64,000 nucleotides of DNA from Tritrichomonas musculus (GCA_039105265.1 JAPFFF010000020.1:761001-825000); one strand, 5' to 3'; positions 10,801-27,170 are shown, counted from the stretch's first letter. Notes: generated by a model not told the origin, from the sequence alone. Numbers and translations: made by a program.

Positions 10801-13800
10801 CTTCAACAGACTGCTCAACTGATCTTCAACAGAATACTCAACTGATCTTCAATAGAATGCTCAATTGATCTGCAACAGAATACTCAACTGATCTGCAGCA
10901 GACTGCTCAATTGATCTGCAGCAGACTGCTCAATTGATCTGCAGCAGAATGCTCAATTGATCTGCAGCAGAATGCTCAACTGATCTGCAGCAGACTGCTC
11001 AATTGATCTGCAACAGACTGCTCAACTGATCTGCAGCAGACTGCTCAATTGATCTGCAACAGACTGCTCAATTGATCTGCAGCAGACTGCTCAATTGATC
11101 TGCAGCAGAATGCTCAATTGATCTGCAGCAGACAGCTCAATTGATCTGCAGCAGACTGCTCAATTGATCTGCAGCAGACTGCTCAATTGATCTGCAGCAG
11201 AATGCTCAACTGATCTGCAGCAGAATGCTCAATTGATCTGCAGCAGAATGCTCAACTGATCTGCAGCAGACTGCTCAATTGATCTGCAGCAGACTGCTCA
11301 ATTGATCTGCAACAGACTGCTCAACTGATCTGCAACAGACTGCTCAATTGATCTGCAGCAGACTGCTCAACTGATCTGCAGCAGACTGCTCAATTGATCT
11401 GCAACAGACTGCTCAATTGATCTGCAACAGACTACTCAATTGATCTGAAACAGAATGCTCAATTGATCTGCAGCAGACTGCTCAATTGATCTGCAACAGA
11501 CTGCTCAATTGATCTGCAACAGACTACTCAATTGATCTGAAACAGACTGCTCAATTGATCTGCAACAGACTACTCAATTGATCTGAAACAGACTGCTCAA
11601 TTGATCTGCAGCAGAATGCTCAATTGATCTGCAACAGAATGCTCAACTGATCTGCAGCAGACTGCTCAATTGATCTGCAACAGAATGCTCAATTGATCTG
11701 CAGCAGACTGCTCAATTGATCTGCAACAGACTGCTCAATTGATCTGCAACAGACTACTCAATTGATCTGAAACAGACTGCTCAATTGATCTGCAACAGAA
11801 TGCTCAACTGATCTGCAGCAGACTGCTCAATTGATCTGCAACAGAATGCTCAATTGATCTGCAGCAGACTGCTCAATTGATCTGCAACAGAATGCTCAAC
11901 TGATCTGCAGCAGACTGCTCAATTGATCTGCAACAGAATGCTCAATTGATCTGCAGCAGACTGCTCAATTGATCTGCAGCAGACTGCTCAATTGATCTGC
12001 AACAGACTGCTCAATTGATCTGCAACAGAATGCTCAACTGATCTGCAGCAGACTGCTCAATTGATCTGCAACAGACTGCTCAATTGATCTGCAGCAGACT
12101 GCTCAATTGATCTGCAGCAGACTGCTCAACTGATCTGCAACAGACTGCTCAATTGATCTGCAACAGACTGCTCAATTGATCTGCAACAGACTGCTCAATT
12201 GATCTGCAACAGACTACTCAATTGATCTGCAGCAGACTGCTCAATTGATCTGCAGCAGACTGCTCAATTGATCTGCAACAGAATGCTCAATTGATCTGCA
12301 ACAGAATGCTCAATTGATCTGCAACAGACTACTCAATTGATCTGCAGCAGACTGCTCAATTGATCTGCAACAGAATGCTCAATTGATCTGCAACAGACTA
12401 CTCAATTGATCTGCAACAGAATGCTCAATTGATCTGCAGCAGACTGCTCAATTGATCTGCAACAGAATGCTCAATTGATCTGCAACAGAATGCTCAATTG
12501 ATCTGCAACAGACTGCTCAACTGATCTGCAACAGAATGCTCAACTGATCTGCAACAGAATGCTCAATTGATCTGCAACAGAATGCTCAATTGATCTGCAG
12601 CAGACTGCTCAATTGATCTGCAACAGACTGCTCAATTGATCTGCAACAGACTACTCAATTGATCTGCAGCAGACTGCTCAATTGATCTGCAGCAGACTGC
12701 TCCACTGATCTGCAACAGAATGCTCAATTGATCTGCAACAGAATGCTCAATTGATCTGCAACAGACTACTCAATTGATCTGCAACAGAATGCTCAATTGA
12801 TCTGCAGCAGACTGCTCAATTGATCTGCAACAGAATGCTCAATTGATCTGCAACAGAATGCTCAATTGATCTGCAACAGACTACTCAATTGATCTGCAGC
12901 AGACGGCTCAATTGATCTGCAACAGAATGCTCAATTGATCTGCAACAGACTACTCAATTGATCTGCAGCAGAATGCTCAACTGATCTGCAACAGAATGCT
13001 CAATTGATCTGCAGCAGAATACTCAATTGATCTGCAGCAGAATGCTCAATTGATCTGCAGCAGACTGCTCAACTGATCTGCAGCAGAATGCTCAATTGAT
13101 CTGCAACAGAATGCTCAACTGATCTGCAGCAGACTGCTCAACTGATCTGCAGCAGAATGCTCAATTGATCTGCAACAGAATACTCAATTGATCTGCAGCA
13201 GAATGCTCAACTGATCTGCAGCAGACTGCTCAATTGATTTGCAGCAGACTGCTCAATTGATCTGCAACAGACTGCTCAATTGATCTGCAATAGAATACTC
13301 AATTGATCTGCAGCAGAATGCTCAATTGATCTGCAACAGAATACTCAATTGATCTGCAACAGAATACTCAATTGATCTGCAACAGAATACTCAATTGATC
13401 TGCAGCAGAATGCTCAATTGATCTGCAACAGAATACTCAACTGATCTGCAGCAGAATGCTCAATTGATCTGCAGCAGAATGCTCAATTGATCTGCAACAG
13501 AATACTCAATTGATCTGCAGCAGAATGCTCAATTGATCTGCAGCAGAATGCTCAACTGATCTGCAACAGACTGCTCAACTGATCTGCAACAGAATACTCA
13601 ACTGATCTGCAGCAGAATGCTCAATTGATCTGCAACAGAATGCTCAATTGATCTGCAGCAGAATGCTCAACTGATCTGCAACAGAATACTCAACTGATCT
13701 GCAACAGACTGCTCAACTGATCTGCAACAGAATACTCAACTGATCTGCAGCAGAATGCTCAATTGATCTGCAACAGAATACTCAATTGATCTGCAGCAGA

Positions 13801-16800
13801 ATGCTCAATTGATCTGCAACAGAATACTCAATTGATCTGCAACAGAATGCTCAATTGATCTGCAACAGAATGCTCAATTGATCTGCAGCAGAATGCTCAA
13901 CTGATCTGCAACAGACTGCTCAACTGATCTGCAACAGAATGCTCAATTGATCTGCAGCAGAATACTCAATTGATCTGCAACAGAATACTCAACTGATCTG
14001 CAACAGACTGCTCAACTGATCTGCAACAGAATGCTCAATTGATCTGCAGCAGAATACTCAATTGATCTGCAGCAGAATGCTCAATTGATCTGCAGCAGAC
14101 TGCTCAACTGATCTGCAGCAGAATGCTCAATTGATCTGCAACAGAATGCTCAACTGATCTGCAGCAGACTGCTCAACTGATCTGCAGCAGAATGCTCAAT
14201 TGATCTGCAACAGAATACTCAATTGATCTGCAGCAGAATGCTCAACTGATCTGCAACAGACTGCTCAACTGATCTGCAACAGAATGCTCAATTGATCTGC
14301 AGCAGAATACTCAATTGATCTGCAGCAGACTGCTCAACTGATCTGCAGCAGACTGCTCAACTGATCTGCAGCAGACTGCTCAATTGATCTGCAACAGAAT
14401 ACTCAATTGGTCTGCAGCAGAATGCTCAATTGATCTGCAACAGAATGCTCAATTGATCTGCAACAGAATGCTCAATTTATCTGCAGCAGAATGCTCAATT
14501 GATCTGCAACAGAATGCTCAATTTATCTGCAACAGAATGCTCAATTGATCTGCAACAGAATACTCAATTTATCTGCAGCAGAATGCTCAATTGATCTGCA
14601 ACAGAATGCTCAATTGATCTGCAGCAGAATGCTCAACTGATCTGCAACAGACTGCTCAACTGATCTGCAACAGAATGCTCAATTGATCTGCAACAGAATG
14701 CTCAACTGATCTGCAACAGACTGCTCAACTGATCTGCAACAGACTGCTCAACTGATCTGCAGCAGAATGCTCAACTGATCTGCAACAGACTGCTCAACTG
14801 ATCTGCAGCAGAATGCTCAACTGATCTGCAACAGACTGCTCAACTGATCTGCAACAGACTGCTCAACTGATCTGCAGCAGAATACTCAATTGATCTGCAA
14901 CAGAATACTCAATTTATCTGCAGCAGAATGCTCAATTGATCTGCAACAGACTGCTCAATTGATCTGCAACAGACTGCTCAATTGATTTGCAGCAGACTGC
15001 TCAATTGATCTGCAACAGACTGCTCAATTGATCTGCAATAGAATACTCAATTGATCTGCAGCAGAATGCTCAATTGATCTGCAACAGAATACTCAATTGA
15101 TCTGCAACAGAATACTCAATTGATCTGCAACAGAATACTCAATTGATCTGCAGCAGAATGCTCAATTGATCTGCAACAGAATACTCAACTGATCTGCAGC
15201 AGAATGCTCAATTGATCTGCAGCAGAATGCTCAATTGATCTGCAACAGAATACTCAATTGATCTGCAGCAGAATGCTCAATTGATCTGCAGCAGAATGCT
15301 CAACTGATCTGCAACAGACTGCTCAACTGATCTGCAACAGAATACTCAACTGATCTGCAGCAGAATGCTCAATTGATCTGCAACAGAATACTCAATTGAT
15401 CTGCAGCAGAATGCTCAATTGATCTGCAACAGAATGCTCAATTGATCTGCAGCAGAATGCTCAACTGATCTGCAACAGAATGCTCAATTGATCTGCAACA
15501 GACTACTCAATTGATCTGCAACAGAATGCTCAATTGATCTGCAGCAGACTGCTCAATTGATCTGCAACAGAATGCTCAATTGATCTGCAATAGAATACTC
15601 AATTGATCTGCAGCAGAATGCTCAATTGATCTGCAACAGAATACTCAATTGATCTGCAACAGAATACTCAATTGATCTGCAACAGAATACTCAATTGATC
15701 TGCAGCAGAATGCTCAATTGATCTGCAACAGAATACTCAACTGATCTGCAGCAGAATGCTCAATTGATCTGCAGCAGAATGCTCAATTGATCTGCAACAG
15801 AATACTCAATTGATCTGCAGCAGAATGCTCAATTGATCTGCAGCAGAATGCTCAACTGATCTGCAACAGACTGCTCAACTGATCTGCAACAGAATACTCA
15901 ACTGATCTGCAGCAGAATGCTCAATTGATCTGCAACAGAATACTCAATTGATCTGCAGCAGAATGCTCAATTGATCTGCAACAGAATGCTCAATTGATCT
16001 GCAGCAGAATGCTCAACTGATCTGCAACAGAATACTCAACTGATCTGCAACAGACTGCTCAACTGATCTGCAACAGAATACTCAACTGATCTGCAGCAGA
16101 ATGCTCAATTGATCTGCAACAGAATACTCAATTGATCTGCAGCAGAATGCTCAATTGATCTGCAGCAGACTGCTCAACTGATCTGCAGCAGAATGCTCAA
16201 TTGATCTGCAACAGAATGCTCAACTGATCTGCAGCAGACTGCTCAACTGATCTGCAGCAGAATGCTCAATTGATCTGCAACAGAATACTCAATTGATCTG
16301 CAGCAGAATGCTCAACTGATCTGCAACAGACTGCTCAACTGATCTGCAACAGAATGCTCAATTGATCTGCAGCAGAATACTCAATTGATCTGCAGCAGAC
16401 TGCTCAACTGATCTGCAGCAGACTGCTCAACTGATCTGCAGCAGACTGCTCAATTGATCTGCAACAGAATACTCAATTGGTCTGCAGCAGAATGCTCAAT
16501 TGATCTGCAACAGAATGCTCAATTGATCTGCAACAGAATGCTCAATTTATCTGCAGCAGAATGCTCAATTGATCTGCAACAGAATGCTCAATTTATCTGC
16601 AACAGAATGCTCAATTGATCTGCAACAGAATACTCAATTTATCTGCAGCAGAATGCTCAATTGATCTGCAACAGAATGCTCAATTGATCTGCAGCAGAAT
16701 GCTCAACTGATCTGCAACAGACTGCTCAACTGATCTGCAACAGAATGCTCAATTGATCTGCAACAGAATGCTCAACTGATCTGCAACAGACTGCTCAACT

Positions 16801-19800
16801 GATCTGCAACAGACTGCTCAACTGATCTGCAGCAGAATGCTCAACTGATCTGCAACAGACTGCTCAACTGATCTGCAGCAGAATGCTCAACTGATCTGCA
16901 ACAGACTGCTCAACTGATCTGCAACAGACTGCTCAACTGATCTGCAGCAGAATGCTCAACTGATCTGCAACAGACTGCTCAACTGATCTGCAACAGAATG
17001 CTCAACTGATCTGCAACAGACTGCTCAATTGATCTGCAACAGAATACTCAATTGATCTGCAGCAGAATGCTCAATTGATCTGCAACAGAATACTCAATTG
17101 ATCTGCAGCAGAATGCTCAATTGATCTGCAACAGAATACTCAATTGATCTGCAGCAGAATGCTCAATTGATCTGCAACAGAATGCTCAATTGATCTGCAG
17201 CAGAATGCTCAACTGATCTGCAACAGAATACTCAATTGATCTGCAACAGACTGCTCAACTGATCTGCAACAGAATACTCAACTGATCTGCAGCAGAATGC
17301 TCAATTGATCTGCAGCAGAATACTCAATTGATCTGCAGCAGAATGCTCAATTGATCTGCAACAGAATACTCAATTGATCTGCAGCAGAATGCTCAATTGA
17401 TCTGCAACAGACTGCTCAACTGATCTGCAACAGAATGCTCAATTGATCTGCAGCAGAATACTCAATTGATCTGCAACAGACTGCTCAACTGATCTGCAAC
17501 AGAATACTCAATTGATCTGCAGCAGAATGCTCAATTGATCTGCAACAGAATGCTCAATTGATCTGCAGCAGAATGCTCAACTGATCTGCAACAGAATACT
17601 CAATTGATCTGCAACAGACTGCTCAACTGATCTGCAACAGAATACTCAACTGATCTGCAGCAGAATGCTCAATTGATCTGCAACAGAATACTCAATTGAT
17701 CTGCAGCAGAATGCTCAATTGATCTGCAACAGAATGCTCAATTGATCTGCAACAGAATGCTCAATTGATCTGCAACAGACTGCTCAACTGATCTGCAACA
17801 GAATGCTCAATTGATCTGCAGCAGAATACTCAATTGATCTGCAACAGAATGCTCAATTGATCTGCAGCAGAATGCTCAATTGATCTGCAACAGAATGCTC
17901 AATTGATCTGCAGCAGAATACTCAATTGATCTGCAGCAGAATGCTCAACTGATCTGCAACAGACTGCTCAACTGATCTGCAACAGAATGCTCAATTGATC
18001 TGCAGCAGAATACTCAATTGATCTGCAACAGACTGCTCAACTGATCTGCAACAGACTGCTCAACTGATCTGCAACAGAATGCTCAATTGATCTGCAACAG
18101 AATGCTCAACTGATCTGCAGCAGACTGCTCAACTGATCTGCAGCAGAATGCTCAACTGATCTGCAGCAGAATGCTCAATTGATCTGCAACAGAATGCTCA
18201 ACTGATCTGCAGCAGAATGCTCAATTGATCTGCAACAGAATGCTCAATTGATCTGCAGCAGAATGCTCAACTGATCTGCAACAGACTGCTCAACTGATCT
18301 GCAACAGAATGCTCAATTGATCTGCAGCAGAATACTCAATTGATCTGCAACAGACTGCTCAACTGATCTGCAACAGACTGCTCAACTGATCTGCAACAGA
18401 ATGCTCAATTGATCTGCAACAGAATGCTCAACTGATCTGCAGCAGACTGCTCAACTGATCTGCAGCAGAATGCTCAACTGATCTGCAGCAGAATGCTCAA
18501 TTGATCTGCAACAGAATGCTCAACTGATCTGCAGCAGACTGCTCAACTGATCTGCAGCAGAATGCTCAATTGATCTGCAACAGAATACTCAATTGATCTG
18601 CAGCAGACTGCTCAATTGATCTGCAACAGAATGCTCAACTGATCTGCAACAGACTGCTCAACTGATCTGCAACAGAATGCTCAATTGATCTGCAGCAGAA
18701 TACTCAATTGATCTGCAGCAGAATGCTCAATTGATCTGCAGCAGACTGCTCAATTGATCTGCAGCAGAATACTCAATTGATCTGCAGCAGAATGCTCAAT
18801 TGATCTGCAGCAGAATGCTCAATTGATCTGCAGCAGAATGCTCAATTGATCTGCAGCAGAATGCTCAATTGATCTGCAGCAGAATGCTCAATTGATCTGC
18901 AACAGAATGCTCAACTGATCTGCAACAGACTGCTCAACTGATCTGCAACAGAATGCTCAATTGATCTGCAGCAGAATACTCAATTGATCTGCAGCAGAAT
19001 GCTCAATTGATCTGCAGCAGACTGCTCAACTGATCTGCAGCAGAATGCTCAATTGATCTGCAACAGAATGCTCAACTGATCTGCAGCAGACTGCTCAACT
19101 GATCTGCAGCAGAATGCTCAATTGATCTGCAACAGAATACTCAATTGATCTGCAGCAGAATGCTCAACTGATCTGCAACAGACTGCTCAACTGATCTGCA
19201 ACAGACTGCTCAACTGATCTGCAACAGAATGCTCAACTGATCTGCAACAGAATGCTCAATTGATCTGCAACAGAATGCTCAATTGATCTGCAGCAGAATA
19301 CTCAATTGATCTGCAGCAGACTGCTCAACTGATCTGCAACAGACTGCTCAACTGATCTGCAGCAGACTGCTCAACTGATCTGCAACAGACTGCTCAACTG
19401 ATCTGCAACAGACTGCTCAACTGATCTGCAACAGACTGCTCAACTGATCTGCAGCAGAATGCTCAATTGATCTGCAACAGAATACTCAATTGATCTGCAG
19501 CAGAATGCTCAACTGATCTGCAACAGACTGCTCAACTGATCTGCAACAGACTGCTCAACTGATCTGCAACAGAATGCTCAACTGATCTGCAACAGAATGC
19601 TCAACTGATCTGCAACAGAATACTCAACTGATCTGCAACAGAATGCTCAATTGATCTGCAGCAGAATGCTCAACTGATCTGCAGCAGACTGCTCAACTGA
19701 TCTGCAGCAGACTGCTCAACTGATCTGCAGCAGACTGCTCAACTGATCTGCAGCAGACTGCTCAACTGATCTGCAGCAGACTGCTCAATTGATCTGCAAC

Positions 19801-22800
19801 AGAATACTCAATTGGTCTGCAGCAGAATGCTCAATTGATCTGCAACAGAATGCTCAATTGATCTGCAACAGAATGCTCAATTGATCTGCAACAGAATGCT
19901 CAATTGATCTGCAACAGAATGCTCAATTGATCTGCAACAGAATGCTCAATTGATCTGCAACAGAATGCTCAATTGATCTGCAGCAGAATGCTCAATTGAT
20001 CTGCAACAGAATGCTCAATTGATCTGCAACAGAATGCTCAACTGATCTGCAACAGAATGCTCAACTGATCTGCAACAGAATACTCAATTGATCTGCAACA
20101 GACTACTCAATTGATCTGCAACAGAATGCTCAACTGATCTGCAACAGAATGCTCAACTGATCTGCAACAGAATACTCAATTGATCTGCAACAGACTGCTC
20201 AATTGATCTGCAGCAGACTGCTCAATTGATCTGCAACAGAATGCTCAATTGATCTGCAACAGACTGCTCAATTGATTTGCAGCAGACTGCTCAATTGATC
20301 TGCAACAGACTGCTCAATTGATCTGCAATAGAATACTCAATTGATCTGCAGCAGAATGCTCAATTGATCTGCAACAGAATACTCAATTTATCTGCAACAG
20401 AATACTCAATTGATCTGCAGCAGAATGCTCAATTGATCTGCAACAGAATACTCAATTGATCTGCAGCAGAATGCTCAATTGATCTGCAACAGAATACTCA
20501 ATTGATCTGCAGCAGAATGCTCAATTGATCTGCAACAGAATACTCAATTGATCTGCAGCAGAATGCTCAATTGATCTGCAACAGAATGCTCAATTGATCT
20601 GCAGCAGAATGCTCAACTGATCTGCAACAGAATACTCAACTGATCTGCAACAGACTGCTCAACTGATCTGCAACAGAATACTCAACTGATCTGCAGCAGA
20701 ATGCTCAATTGATCTGCAGCAGAATGCTCAATTGAATTGCAACAGAATACTCAATTGATCTGCAACAGAATACTCAATTGATCTGCAGCAGACTGCTCAA
20801 CTGATCTGCAAAAGAATACTCAACTGATCTGCAGCAGAATGCTCAATTGATCTGCAACAGAATACTCAATTGATCTGCAGCAGAATGCTCAATTGATCTG
20901 CAACAGAATGCTCAACTGATCTGCAACAGACTGCTCAACTGATCTGCAACAGAATGCTCAATTGATCTGCAACAGAATGCTCAATTGATCTGCAACAGAA
21001 TGCTCAATTGATCTGCAGCAGAATGCTCAATTGATCTGCAGCAGAATACTCAATTGATCTGCAGCAGAATGCTCAATTGATCTGCAACAGAATACTCAAT
21101 TGATCTGCAGCAGAATGCTCAATTGATCTGCAGCAGAATGCTCAACTGATCTGCAACAGACTGCTCAACTGATCTGCAACAGAATGCTCAACTGATCTGC
21201 AACAGACTGCTCAACTGATCTGCAACAGAATGCTCAATTGATCTGCAGCAGAATACTCAATTGATCTGCAGCAGAATGCTCAATTGATCTGCAACAGACT
21301 GCTCAACTGATCTGCAACAGAATGCTCAATTGATCTGCAGCAGACTGCTCAACTGATCTGCAGCAGAATACTCAATTGATCTGCAACAGAATACTCAACT
21401 GATCTGCAACAGACTGCTCAACTGATCTGCAACAGAATGCTCAATTGATCTGCAGCAGAATACTCAATTGATCTGCAGCAGAATGCTCAATTGATCTGCA
21501 GCAGACTGCTCAACTGATCTGCAGCAGAATGCTCAATTGATCTGCAACAGAATGCTCAACTGATCTGCAGCAGACTGCTCAACTGATCTGCAACAGAATG
21601 CTCAATTGATCTGCAGCAGAATACTCAATTGATCTGCAGCAGACTGCTCAACTGATCTGCAGCAGACTGCTCAATTGATCTGCAACAGAATACTCAATTG
21701 GTCTGCAGCAGACTGCTCAATTGATCTGCAGCAGACTGCTCAATTGATCTGCAGCAGACTGCTCAATTGATCTGCAACAGAATACTCAATTGGTCTGCAG
21801 CAGAATGCTCAATTGATCTGCAACAGAATGCTCAATTGATCTGCAACAGAATGCTCAATTGATCTGCAACAGAATGCTCAATTGATCTGCAACAGAATGC
21901 TCAATTGATCTGCAACAGAATGCTCAATTGATCTGCAACAGAATGCTCAATTGATCTGCAACAGAATGCTCAATTGATCTGCAGCAGAATGCTCAATTGA
22001 TCTGCAACAGAATGCTCAATTGATCTGCAGCAGACTGCTCAATTGATCTGCAACAGAATGCTCAACTGATCTGCAACAGAATGCTCAACTGATCTGCAGC
22101 AGAGTGCTCAATTGATCTGCAACAGACTGCTCAACTGATCTGCAACAGAATGCTCAACTGATCTGCAACAGAATGCTCAATTGATCTGCAGCAGACTGCT
22201 CAATTGATCTGCAACAGACTGCTCAACTGATCTGCAACAGAATGCTCAACTGATCTGCAACAGAATGCTCAATTGATCTGCAACAGAATGCTCAATTGAT
22301 CTGCAGCAGAATGCTCAATTGATCTGCAACAGACTGCTCAACTGATCTGCAACAGAATGCTCAACTGATCTGCAACAGACTGCTCAACTGATCTGCAACA
22401 GACTGCTCAACTGATCTGCAACAGAATGCTCAACTGATCTGCAACAGAATGCTCAATTGATCTGCAGCAGAGTGCTCAATTGATCTGCAACAGACTGCTC
22501 AACTGATCTGCAACAGAATGCTCAACTGATCTGCAACAGAATGCTCAATTGATCTGCAGCAGAGTGCTCAATTGATCTGCAACAGACTGCTCAACTGATC
22601 TGCAACAGAATGCTCAACTGATCTGCAACAGAATGCTCAATTGATCTGCAACAGAATGCTCAATTGATCTGCAGCAGAATGCTCAATTGATCTGCAACAG
22701 ACTGCTCAATTGATCTGCAACAGAATGCTCAACTGATCTGCAACAGACTGCTCAACTGATCTGCAACAGAGTGCTCAATTGATCTGCAACAGACTGCTCA

Positions 22801-25800
22801 ACTGATCTGCAACAGACTGCTCAACTGATCTGCAACAGACTGCTCAACTGATCTTCAACAGACTGCTCAACTGATCTGCAACAGACTGCTCAACTGATCT
22901 GCAACAGACTGCTCAACTGATCTGCAGCAGAATGCTCAATTGATCTGCAACAGAATGCTCAATTGATCTGCAACAGAGTGCTCAATTGATCTGCAACAAA
23001 CTGCTCAACTGATCTGCAACAGACTGCTCAATTGATCTGCAACAGAATGCTCAATTGATCTGCAGCAGAATGCTCAATTGATCTGCAACAGACTGCTCAA
23101 TTGATCTGCAGCAGACTGCTCAACTGATCTGCAACAAACTGCTCAACTGATCTGCAACAGACTGCTCAATTGATCTGCAACAGAGTGCTCAATTGATCTG
23201 CAGCAGAATGCTCAATTGATCTGCAACAGACTGCTCAATTGATCTGCAGCAGACTGCTCAACTGATCTGCAACAAACTGCTCAACTGATCTGCAACAGAC
23301 TGCTCAACTGATCTGCAACAGAGTGCTCAATTGATCTGCAACAAACTGCTCAACTGATCTGCAACAGACTGCTCAATTGATCTGCAACAGAATGCTCAAT
23401 TGATCTGCAGCAGAATGCTCAATTGATCTGCAACAAACTGCTCAACTGATCTGCAACAGACTGCTCAATTGATCTGCAACAGAATGCTCAATTGATCTGC
23501 AGCAGAATGCTCAATTGATCTGCAACAGACTGCTCAACTGATCTGCAACAGAATGCTCAATTGATCTGCAGCAGAATGCTCAATTGATCTGCAACAGACT
23601 GCTCAACTGATCTGCAACAGAATGCTCAATTGATCTGCAACAGAATGCTCAATTGATCTGCAACAGACTGCTCAATTGATCTGCAACAGACTGCTCAACT
23701 GATCTGCAGCAGAATGCTCAATTGATCTGCAACAGACTGCTCAACTGATCTGCAACAGAATGCTCAATTGATCTGCAACAGAATGCTCAATTGATCTGCA
23801 ACAGAGTGCTCAATTGATCTGCAACAGACTGCTCAACTGATCTGCAACAGAATGCTCAATTGATCTGCAGCAGAATGCTCAATTGATCTCCAACAGACTG
23901 CTCAACTGATCTGCAACAGAATGCTCAATTGATCTGCAACAGAATGCTCAATTGATCTGCAACAGAATGCTCAATTGATCTGCAACAGACTGCTCAACTG
24001 ATCTGCAGCAGAATGCTCAATTGATCTGCAACAGACTGCTCAACTGATCTGCAGCAGAATGCTCAATTGATCTGCAACAGAATGCTCAACTGATCTGCAA
24101 CAGAATACTCAACTGATCTGCAACAGAATGCTCAACTGATCTGCAACAGACTGCTCAATTGATCTGCAACAGAATGCTCAACTGATCTGCAACAGAATGC
24201 TCAATTGATCTGCAACAGAATACTCAACTGATCTGCAACAGAATGCTCAACTGATCTGCAACAGAATGCTCAACTGATCTGCAACAGAATACTCAACTGA
24301 TCTGCAACAGAATGCTCAACTGATCTGCAACAGAATACTCAACTGATCTGCAACAGACTGCTCAACTGATCTGCAACAGAATACTCAACTGATCTGCAAC
24401 AGACTGCTCAATTGATCTGCAACAGACTGCTCAATTGATCTGCAACAGACTGCTCAACTGATCTGCAACAGAATACTCAACTGATCTGCAACAGACTGCT
24501 CAACTGATCTTCAACAGACTGCTCAACTGATCTGCAACAGACTGCTCAATTGATCTGCAACAGACTGCTCAACTGATCTGCAACAGACTGCTCAACTGAT
24601 CTGCAACAGAATACTCAACTGATCTGCAACAGACTGCTCAACTGATCTTCAACAGACTGCTCAACTGATCTGCAACAGACTGCTCAACTGATCTGCAACA
24701 GACTACTCAACTGATCTTCAACAGACTGCTCAACTGATCTGCAACAGACTGCTCAACTGATCTGCAACAGACTGCTCAACTGATCTTCAACAGACTGCTC
24801 AACTGATCTGCAACAGACTGCTCAACTGATCTGCAACAGACTGCTCAACTGATCTGCAACAGACTGCTCAACTGATCTGCAACAGACTGCTCAACTGATC
24901 TGCAACAGAATACTCAACTGATCTGCAACAGACTGCTCAACTGATCTGCAACAGACTGCTCAACTGATCTGCAACAGAATACTCAACTGATCTTCAACAG
25001 ACTGCTCAACTGATCTGCAACAGACTGCTCAACTGATCTGCAACAGAATACTCAACTGATCTGCAACAGAATGCTCAACTGATCTGCAACAGACTGCTCA
25101 ACTGATCTGCAGCAGAATGCTCAACTGATCTGCAACAGAATGCTCAACTGATCTTCAACAGACTGCTCAACTGATCTGCAGCAGACTGCTCAATTGATCT
25201 GCAACAGAATGCTCAACTGATCTTCAACAGACTGCTCAATTGATCTGCAACAGACTGCTCAACTGATCTGCAACAGACTGCTCAACTGATCTTCAACAGA
25301 CTGCTCAATTGATCTGCAACAGACTGCTCAACTGATCTGCAGCAGACTGCTCAACTGATCTGCAACAGACTGCTCAACTGATCTGCAACAGACTGCTCAA
25401 CTGATCTGCAACAGACTGCTCAACTGATCTGCAACAGACTGCTCAACTGATCTGCAACAGACTGCTCAATTGATCTGCAACAGACTGCTCAACTGATCTG
25501 CAACAGACTGCTCAACTGATCTGCAACAGACTGCTCAATTGATCTGCAACAGACTGCTCAACTGATCTGCAACAGACTGCTCAACTGATCTGCAACAGAC
25601 TGCTCAACTGATCTGCAACAGACTGCTCAACTGATCTGCAACAGACTGCTCAACTGATCTGCAACAGACTGCTCAACTGATCTGCAACAGACTGCTCAAC
25701 TGATCTGCAGCAGAATGCTCAACTGATCAGCAACAGACTGCTCAACTGATCTGCAACAGACTGCTCAACTGATCTGCAACAGACTGCTCAACTGATCTGC

Positions 25801-27170
25801 AACAGACTGCTCAACTGATCTGCAGCAGACTGCTCAATTGATCTGCAACAGACTGCTCAATTGATCTGCAACAGAATGCTCAACTGATCTGCAACAGACT
25901 GCTCAATTGATCTGCAACAGAATGCTCAACTGATCTTCAACAGAATGCTCAACTGATCTTCAACAGACTGCTCAATTGATCTGCAGCAGAATGCTCAACT
26001 GATCTGCAACAGAATGCTCAACTGATCTGCAACAGACTGCTCAACTGATCTGCAAAAGACTGCTCAACTGATCTGCAACAGACTGCTCAATTGATCTGCA
26101 GCAGAATGCTCAACTGATCTGCAACAGACTGCTCAACTGATCTGCAGCAGACTGCTCATCTGATCTGCAGCAGACTGCTCAACTGATCTGCAACAGACTG
26201 CTCAACTGATCTGCAACAGAATGCTCAACTGATCTGCAACAGACTGCTCAACTGATCTGCAGCAGACTGCTCAACTGATCTGCAACAGAATACTCAACTG
26301 ATCTTCAACAGACTGCTCAACTGATCTGCAACAGACTGCTCAACTGATCTGCAACAGAATACTCAACTGATCTGCAACAGAATGCTCAACTGATCTGCAA
26401 CAGACTGCTCAACTGATCTTCAACAGACTGCTCAACTGATCTGCAACAGACTGCTCAACTGATCTGCAACAGACTGCTCAACTGATCTGCAACAGACTGC
26501 TCAACTGATCTGCAACAGACTGCTCAACTGATCTGCAGCAGAATGCTCAACTGATCTGCAACAGACTGCTCAACTGATCTGCAGCAGACTGCTCAATTGA
26601 TCTGCAACAGACTGCTCAACTGATCTGCAGCAGAATGCTCAACTGATCTGCAACAGACTGCTCAACTGATCTGCAGCAGACTGCTCAATTGATCTGCAAC
26701 AGACTGCTCAACTGATCTGCAACAGACTGCTCAACTGATCTGCAACAGACTGCTCAACTGATCTGCAGCAGACTGCTCAACTGATCTGCAACAGACTGCT
26801 CAACTGATCTGCAACAGACTGCTCAACTGATCTGCAACAGACTGCTCAACTGATCTGCAGCAGACTGCTCAACTGATCTGCAACAGACTGCTCAACTGAT
26901 CTGCAACAGACTGCTCAACTGATCTGCAACAGACTGCTCAACTGATCTGCAGCAGACTGCTCAACTGATCTGCAACAGACTGCTCAACTGATCTGCAGCA
27001 GACTGCTCAATTGATCTGCAACAGACTGCTCAATTGATCTGCAACAGAATGCTCAACTGATCTGCAACAGACTGCTCAATTGATCTGCAACAGACTGCTC
27101 AACTGATCTTCAACAGACTGCTCAACTGATCTGCAGCAGACTGCTCAATTGATCTGCAGCAGAATGATCA
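7886..27170 (+). repeat. Satellite family B, left arm (23-bp unit, ~840 copies)
   Basis: This is a 19.3-kb uninterrupted tandem array of a 23-bp unit. The form is CAG(A/C)(A/C)TGCTCAA, then (C/T)TGATCTGCA(A/G), with a TTCAA variant frequent at about 8.9-10.8 kb and 24.5-27.1 kb. Because 23 is not a multiple of 3, no long reading frame exists. Rare variants recur at exact multiples of 23 bp, showing higher-order duplications (for example 13236, 14984 and 20274 share TTGATTTGCAGC). Confidence 0.93.
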
